From: Tetrastigma voinierianum
Taxonomy: Eukaryota; Streptophyta; Magnoliopsida; Vitales; Vitaceae
Length of the DNA: 64,000 nt
Direction: 5' to 3'
NCBI GenBank assembly: GCA_016808115.1
Contig: JAEQBH010002856.1
Location: forward strand, 1 to 64,000
The notes beneath the pieces are model-generated. The model was not told where the DNA came from, made no database searches, and saw nothing but the letters and a program-made list of their open reading frames with translations. Shown one piece after another: positions 58,481 to 64,000 of the stretch. The number at the start of each line of letters is the position of its first letter. Positions within the stretch are counted from its first letter, which is position 1. A program made the translations under genes and the position numbers.

Positions 58481-59460
58481 ATGCCTTTAAATCGTAAATT
58501 TTCCACCCCAAAGCTTGCTTGTTCATTTCGAGAGGTGCAAAGAGGTTGTCTTCGTAAGCAAAGTGGGCCAAGAATGATGATATTACAACTGGGCACTGCT
58601 TGTTTTCTTCCAGGAATGCATATTTTAATTCTACAGGCAGGGGTTTGAGATCCAACTGTTGAGATTCCTTTTTCTCTTCACCAGTTAACAAAGGTAGAAT
58701 TTCTAATTTCTTTCTCCAAAGAACCCGCACAGGTGCTCATGCCTCGAGGTCCTCGTTTGTTCTACAAGGTACTCAAATAACTCCTGGGTTAACACATCTT
58801 GCACTTGTTGCTCGTTAGCCTGCTCTTCAAGAATTGTATCTATTGCATTTCTTCATACTATCCTCCACTAGTTGCATATGCCTTTTACCCGTACCTTCCA
58901 AGATATCGAGTTCTAAAGTCATATTCCCAAAAGTGAGTTGCATAACCCCATTTCTAAATTTATTATCGTATTGGAAGTGGCCAAAACGGGCTTCCCAAGA
59001 TGATTGCACATAATCGACCCCACTACAACCGGCTCAGAACCAAAGACGACAAAATCCACCCGGATAGCAGAATTTGTCCATCAGACAGAACATCCTCAAT
59101 GGTCCCCTTCTAGATTTTAATACACCTAATTTGCTAGAGACAAGCAGGATGGAAGTGGGCTTCGGGCCTCTAAACCAAGTTGTTCAGACATGGAATATGG
59201 CAAGAGGTTCAACACCTGGCTCCTCAAGTCTAGCAGTGCTTTTCACACTAGTGCCCTCGATATTGAACCGAGATCAGACATCCTGGTCCTTATACTTCAC
59301 AAGAGTCTTGCACTCAAAGATAGCACTCACTTTGCTCGCCAAAAAGGCTTTTTTATTCACATCAAGCCTCTTTTACCGTACAAGTCCTTCAAAATTCGCA
59401 CGTGGGATTTGCTTGATCATGTCAAGAAGAGGAATGGGCAACCTTCACTGTGAGTACCTC
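58476..59460 (-). pseudogene. Element E protease and RT linker, decayed
   Basis: The linker frame (58730-58476) reads LDLKPLPVELKYAFLEENKQ, then PVVISSFLAHFA and LGWKIYDLKAY, the conserved Athila/Tat lead-in to RT. The protease proper (about 59350-58880) is worn: an EDVLSD-x-F...VDFVVFGSEPVVV segment is at about 59098-59030, and IMCNHLGKPVLATSN (59015-58970) follows. I could not find an intact D-x-GAS active site. Confidence 0.72.
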
Positions 59461-61038
59461 TAAAATTTCACTGCTAGCTGAATTTTCTTTTCAAAGTGTC
59501 TCAAGGGAAAGGAGGGGGTACACCGGGCTTCACCTCTTCACTGCTAATCGGTGGTTCTTCCTCTGGGCTGGATCACCCACTCGTGAGCCGCCTTAGTTGG
59601 TGCTGACCACCGGTCTCGCCTTACCACTTCTCAAAGTCACTACCGCCGACTTCATCAATTCCCGTGATTGGCCACCGACATATCCTATCCTACGTATTCC
59701 CTAGGACAGGTCCGGGAAGGAATTTCCTTTTCAGACCCCGTCGGGTTAGACAACCCGGTAATGGAACTTTGCAACTCGCACGGCGTCGTGTAACTTGTCG
59801 AAAGTGAGCTTTCGACTGCCTCAATTTTCTGATTGGTTTGGACATTTATGGCTTTCTGCTTCTCTACAAAATTTCCTACCACCTTCCTCAAATTCAAGAT
59901 GGCTTGCTCAATAGGAGAAGAAGGTGGAGGTTGTCAAGCCACAAGAAAGCCGAGGTGGAGCTAAATCGCTGTGCTCCCGTAGGGCATATGCAGGGATTTT
60001 GCTTCCATGATAGGTCTCTGATGATTCCTCCAATCGGGGGTTATAGGTGTTACCATAAAGGAGCATTGTGGTGGCTTATTTTGACCCAAGACATGGGCAT
60101 GCTCTTGCATTAATTCCCTTGCGAAGGAACTCTTGGACGGTGCTCCCGGGGTGGCTATTTGGTGACAATTAAAAATTTGGGTGAGATCTCACGGGCACAA
60201 TTCATTCCTTTGCTTGCACTTCATGCGATTCTCATTTCAACTCCTCCGACCGGTCAAAGTAGTCAGTTTTGCCTTCATCTCAGTGTCTTGGAAAGTGCAT
60301 AGATGCCTCCACTTTGGTGGGTTGAAGGCTTCCATTCTTTACGCACTCCCTTGGGTTTTGGCTCGTCCCGTCCCTTGGAAGTTTTCGGCCCAGCAATTCA
60401 AAAAAAAAGTCCATGGCTTGATCTGGGTTCTTGCTCAGGAAGTCCCCTCCACACATGGTTTCCAGTAGTTGCTTCATGGATGGAGACATACCATCATAAA
60501 AGTGATTCACTAACATCCATGTATCAAAACTCATAATTGTGGACATGCGATGGTCTCATGAACCTCTCAACGATAAAACTTCTCATTGTCATAAGTAGGA
60601 GTAAGTGTAGATTTGCCTCTTCAAATTGCTGGTCTTGGTTGTACTGAAGAATTTCTTCAAAAATTCAGCTTGAAGATCGGCCTAATTTCTAATTGTTCTC
60701 GGCCTTAGTGAATTGAGCCATATTTTGGCTTTGTCCTTGAGGGTTAATGGGAATGCCTTCAATTTAAACAAATCCATATCGGTTACACCTTCCTTAAAAG
60801 TTATGCATACTTCCTCAAAATCCCAAATGTGCGTGTATGGATTTTCATTTTCCATACCATGAAAAGTTGGGAGTAGGGGCACCAGACAGGGTCTTATTGC
60901 CACATCCTCAATAGGTGGTATGATGCAGGGAGGAGCACTAACTCTAGGAGGGTGTATGTGGTCCCTCATTGATCTGTATGCTATTGGATTCATAGGAGCT
61001 GCTTGCTGACTTTGTTGTTCCTCAGGTAGAGGATCCAT
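59461..61038 (-). pseudogene. Element E gag, decayed
   Basis: Starts at the ATG at 61038: MDPLPEEQQSQQAAPMNPIA, then APPCIIPPIEDVAIRPCLVP, LLPTFHGMENENPYTHIWDF, EEVCITFKEGVTDMDLFKLK and FPLTLKDKAKIWLNSLRPRT. After a frameshift, 60546-60280 has MSFDTWMLVNHFYDGMSPSM, MKQLLETMCGGDFLSKNPDQ and AMDFFFELLG. The C-terminal part (59897-59685) has NLRKVVGNFVEKQKAINVQT, a probable coiled coil. This is the capsid-type structure protein that packages element RNA. The order matches element C gag closely. Confidence 0.88.
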
Positions 61039-61351
61039 TTGCTCTTGCTGTGAGCTTCTAACTTTCTCGATTGGTGCACTAACTCTTCACGGAGTCCTAC
61101 GATATTCCTCTATCGGTGATGCATAAACACATGTGACCGCAAAGAGACAAAGTAAGGAACAACTACAAAGCTTGCCAAAGATTAGTGTTAACCCGGCCTA
61201 ATAAAATGGCTGTTATGATAACAAGCGCGGCGTGGCGATGAGTAAAAAAAACTTAATATTCTAAACAATGAGGAAATTGAAAGGGTTAACGGATCACGAA
61301 ACAATGAATATTACAAGTACATATCAACTCATCATCCGTAGTTTGGCACCA
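61039..61351 (-). other. Leader of element E
   Basis: Untranslated region between PBS and gag on the minus strand. Small ORF-like stretches only. Confidence 0.6.
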
Positions 61352-61369
61352 TCCCCGGCAACGACGCCA
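61352..61369 (-). other. PBS of element E (tRNA-Asp type)
   Basis: Minus strand TGGCGTCGTTGCCGGGGA, 17 of 18 matches to the complement of plant tRNA-Asp 3' end, two bases inside the 5' LTR. It is the best-preserved PBS in the window. Confidence 0.9.
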
Positions 61370-62164
61370 TTTGATTCGTGCCATAATAGGGTGATCCAGA
61401 ATAAACAATATTTGTATCCTAAATTTCCTCCTCTTTGCGAGTATAGCAGTCTAGGGTGGAGCTCTGAGGATGGGTTTTATCTTACAAAATGACTCGTATC
61501 ATGATTCAAAATGGTGAGGTTTTCATTTGGATTTTAGTTTGCATTAAAAAGTGTGGTTGGTGGTGTCACTAAGCTAAGTGAAGCCGGTTTAAATCAGATG
61601 TAAGAAAAAGCACCTTGAAGTTTTTGGGTCACTAGTTTGATATGATGGGGTTGTAGGGTGTCCTCGGGTTATTTCCTCGCATTAGGGCAAATTACATATG
61701 GTCATTTCCAAAGCCCAGGATCTTTGTTTAACTTTAAAAACCAACCCTTAATAACCTTCTATTTGAACAAAGCATTTAATGTTTGTGATTTAGAAAATAC
61801 ACTCCTAATGAATGTCGGTGTATCTGCAATTAAGAATAAAGTGAACCACAAGCATACTTGATGTGACGAAAAAGAAAATACATTAAATTGCATTTTAAAC
61901 CTAGTTTGGAAAGTTTGAAACACAAATATGCGGTACCGCCGTGAAAGCAGAGGAACACCTGGAAACGGCTTATCGGCCCAGCTTCATGACCCCCTCCTCT
62001 TAAGGTTTTGAGGCTTAGCGAGCATCCTTTGATTTTCATCCTTAAAGGAATGTGTTTGGCGGCTAGAAAATGAGAAAAGATGAGAGAAAGAAGAAAATGG
62101 GAACGGGCGTGTGAAAAGCTACGTGAAATGAATGGTTAGGTTTACAAAATGTTCCTTAACATGG

Positions 62165-62173
62165 CTTATATAG
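62165..62173 (-). promoter_or_regulatory. TATA box of element E 5' LTR
   Basis: CTATATAAG on the minus strand, about 115 bases downstream of the palindrome array. Confidence 0.65.
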
Positions 62174-62289
62174 CCTCCCGAACATGTGAAAGTACTGACC
62201 TAACCTAAATAATATATGGTTACATTGAGGGGAAAAGAGGAATTAAATAGAACGGAGTCGTTTGGATCACAAAAAAATGGAGCAAGTTT

Positions 62290-62425
62290 TTCGCTATGCA
62301 CAGTGAATTTCGCTATGATAGCGAAAATTCGCTATGATAGCGATGATAGCGAAATTTCGCTATCATAGCGAAATTTTTCTATCATAGCGAAATTTTGGCC
62401 ATAGCGAAAATTTCGCTATGCCATA
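62290..62425. repeat. GCGAAA/TTTCGC palindrome array, element E 5' LTR
   Basis: Very regular: TTTCGCTATGATAGCGAAAA, GATAGCGAAATTTCGCTATC and CATAGCGAAATTT units follow one another with little spacer. Many are perfect inverted repeats that could fold into hairpins. Confidence 0.9.
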
Positions 62426-62753
62426 GAAACATTTCTAAGCCACAATGCTGCATCCTCCAGCCTCCAGCCGCATTTCTCCTTTTCCAGCTTGATATTTCTT
62501 CATTCCAGGCTTGATGAAATCGTCGAGAATTCATACGAACTCAGCATAAATCAACACAATTATGATGCCAAGCTTGATATGATGGTGGAGGCTTATGAAA
62601 CCTACAAAACTACCAAAAACAACCCACCAGGAAACAATCAGTATACTAATGGACACACTTGCGTGTCGGTCGGCCATGTATGATTAGTACGCAAAAAGCA
62701 CTCAAAACCTATCTTAAATAGGACTCAAAATAGAACTTTTTGGGTACTAATCA

Positions 62754-64000
62754 ATCTCTGATTATTTAAATTGATAAATATTCCCCTTCAACATCAATTA
62801 TGAGAGAACTAGGTATTTGTCTAAGTTAACTCTCAGGAATTGTCATCTCTATGTCACTTTCAGGGCCTCACAAATCGGACGAGGATATAATCTTTGGGCG
62901 AATTATTGAAACTACTATTAGGAACAATTACATGAAAAACACATCAGCAAATAAATCCTCCCAATTTCGGTACTTCATTATAAGTTATGTAGGAAAGAAT
63001 GTAACTAACAATAAATTCAAAACTAGTGGAAGTTGCGCTTCTGAAAACTACATTACAAACTACAATGGAGCATTGATCAATTACAACCACTGCATTTGCA
63101 ATAAGCGGAAAATGAATTCTAGAAATTTATGCAGACTTCATTAAACTCGATGATAATTTGTAAAGAAATTTGAGATGTGCTTCGGCTTCAACATTCTAAC
63201 CAAATCTCTGGATTGAGATCGAAAAGAAAAGAATGGAAAGAAAATCAATTAAAAAATATCTGATGAGTTTTTCTTCTCCCAGTTATGGGTTCCCCAGAAA
63301 AGCTAAATTTACTAAGCGTATGCGCTGTTATAACTTTCAGAAATTGGGCCTGATTCTAAGGCTCTAGGTGGATTTCCCTAAAATCAATGTCCCAGCTCAC
63401 TGGTTTAGGTCGCGATTCAAAAGCTTGTCGTGACGTAAAATTCTGGTATGGTTTGTGCAGTCTGTCGTGACTACAGGAAACTGGTTGCAACATTCTTTCA
63501 CTCGTTCTGCATTTGCTGAGCTACAACCTAATGTTTTCTGTCGCGACTTTTTTCTTCAGTTGCAAGTTGATTAGTGGTTGTGACATGAATTCTTTGTCAT
63601 GACTATGTTAGTTGTTAGCAGTGAGAATTTTGGTTGCGACCTCATTCTTCTTGTTTCGAATTGGTGTCGCGACCTCGGTCGATCGACCTCACTCTGTCGG
63701 CCTTTCACGCATTTATGTGTCGCGACCTTGATTCGATGTCGCGACCTCTTTTCTATTACGACATCATTCAATTATCTAGAGCTTTCAAGCAGATCGTAAC
63801 TCCGCTGGCGAAGTACCTTGTTTCTTGTCGTGACGTGGAATTTGGAAGTCCGCGACCCGAAGTATTTCTTTAATCCTTGCAATTCTTGTCCGCGACCTCA
63901 AGAGTATATGCGACCATTCATCGCAACCTCCGCCCTCTTAAACCGCGCGGTTCCGCAATTTTTCTTAGTTAAGTTGCGACACGACTATTACCGCTCTGTT
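62754..64000 (-). repeat. X-family LTR, copy 4, U3 side (runs off the window)
   Basis: Right-hand continuation of the copy split by element E. GCGGAAAATGAATTCTAGAAA (63107) matches 26649 in copy 3. The palindrome array starts near 63405 (GTCGCGATTC) and includes TGTCGCGACTT (63539), TGTCGCGACCT (63666, 63718, 63738) and GTTGCGACA (63974). Here the second half-site is often GACC instead of GACA. The LTR start lies beyond 64000. Confidence 0.75.

Larger units (their letters stand above)
53005..62753 (-). mobile_element. Element E: complete A-family (Athila-like) LTR retrotransposon
   Basis: A 9.75 kb minus-strand element with two LTRs (61372-62753 and 53005-54413), PBS, gag, protease, RT, RNase H, integrase and 3' untranslated region in Ty3/gypsy order. 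Identical 5-bp TSDs ATCTC flank it (53000-53004 and 62754-62758). Removing it rejoins X LTR copy 4 in the block that is unbroken at 8260-8290 and 2290-2310. It has no ORF3/env-like region. All ORFs carry stops or frameshifts, so it is no longer autonomous. It is the reference copy for the A family here. Confidence 0.93.
61372..62753 (-). repeat. 5' LTR of element E
   Basis: Minus-strand start TGATTAGTACCCAAAAAGTT at 62753, end ATGGCACGAATCA at 61372. U3 holds a dense palindrome array (62290-62425) and a CTATATAAG box (62165-62173, minus). Start and end match the solo LTR at 49986-51459. Confidence 0.92.

Overview
The window looks like plant (probably dicot) heterochromatin. It is almost entirely nested, decayed Ty3/gypsy LTR retrotransposons. 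I found no cellular gene, tRNA, rRNA or CRISPR array. Every recognisable protein fragment is retroelement gag, protease, reverse transcriptase (RT), RNase H or integrase, all broken by stops and frameshifts. All family calls come from reading the sequence and recalling family features; no database search was possible.

Three element groups account for most of it. (1) 'X' elements: Athila/Tat-like, with very long LTRs (about 2.6-2.8 kb) whose U3 carries a degenerate array of the palindrome TGTCGCGACA just upstream of a TATAAATA box. Six X LTRs are recognisable: 1559-5188, 7541-10329, 22783-about 24240, 25463-about 34075, 35082-37704 and 52301-64000, several split by insertions. (2) 'A' elements: Athila-like, with 1.3-1.5 kb LTRs beginning TGATTAG and ending near GAATCA. 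Their U3 carries a different palindrome array (AGCGAAATTTCGCT) upstream of a CTATATAAG box. (3) Tekay/Del-like chromovirus pieces: pol fragments and LTRs beginning TGTAAC or TGTGAA.

Layout: 1-1149 holds a Tekay pol fragment and an X gag (minus). 1559-5188 is an X LTR split by an A LTR. 5189-7080 is a Tekay-like LTR. 7081-10329 is a gag remnant, primer-binding site (PBS) and intact-length X LTR (minus). 10330-24240 is a large plus-strand X element, B (gag, protease, RT, RNase H, integrase, a plant-transposon-protein ORF split by an A LTR, a 3' polypurine tract and a 3' LTR). 24270-25187 is a Tekay-like LTR. 25463-34075 is an X LTR split by the A element G (26988-33124). 34080-35081 is a Tekay 3' end. 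35082-49455 is the X element D, itself split by the minus-strand A element C (40592-47165). 49456-52265 is Tekay pol split by a solo A LTR with a perfect target-site duplication (TSD). 52301-64000 is an X LTR split by element E (53005-62753), a complete A element with LTRs, PBS, gag, protease, RT, RNase H, integrase and a 5-bp TSD.

Nesting gives relative ages: Tekay fragments and X elements are older hosts, and A elements are the younger intruders. The most unusual signal is that two unrelated LTR families place variable arrays of short CpG-containing palindromes directly upstream of their promoters. X elements also carry two tandem PBS-like motifs.
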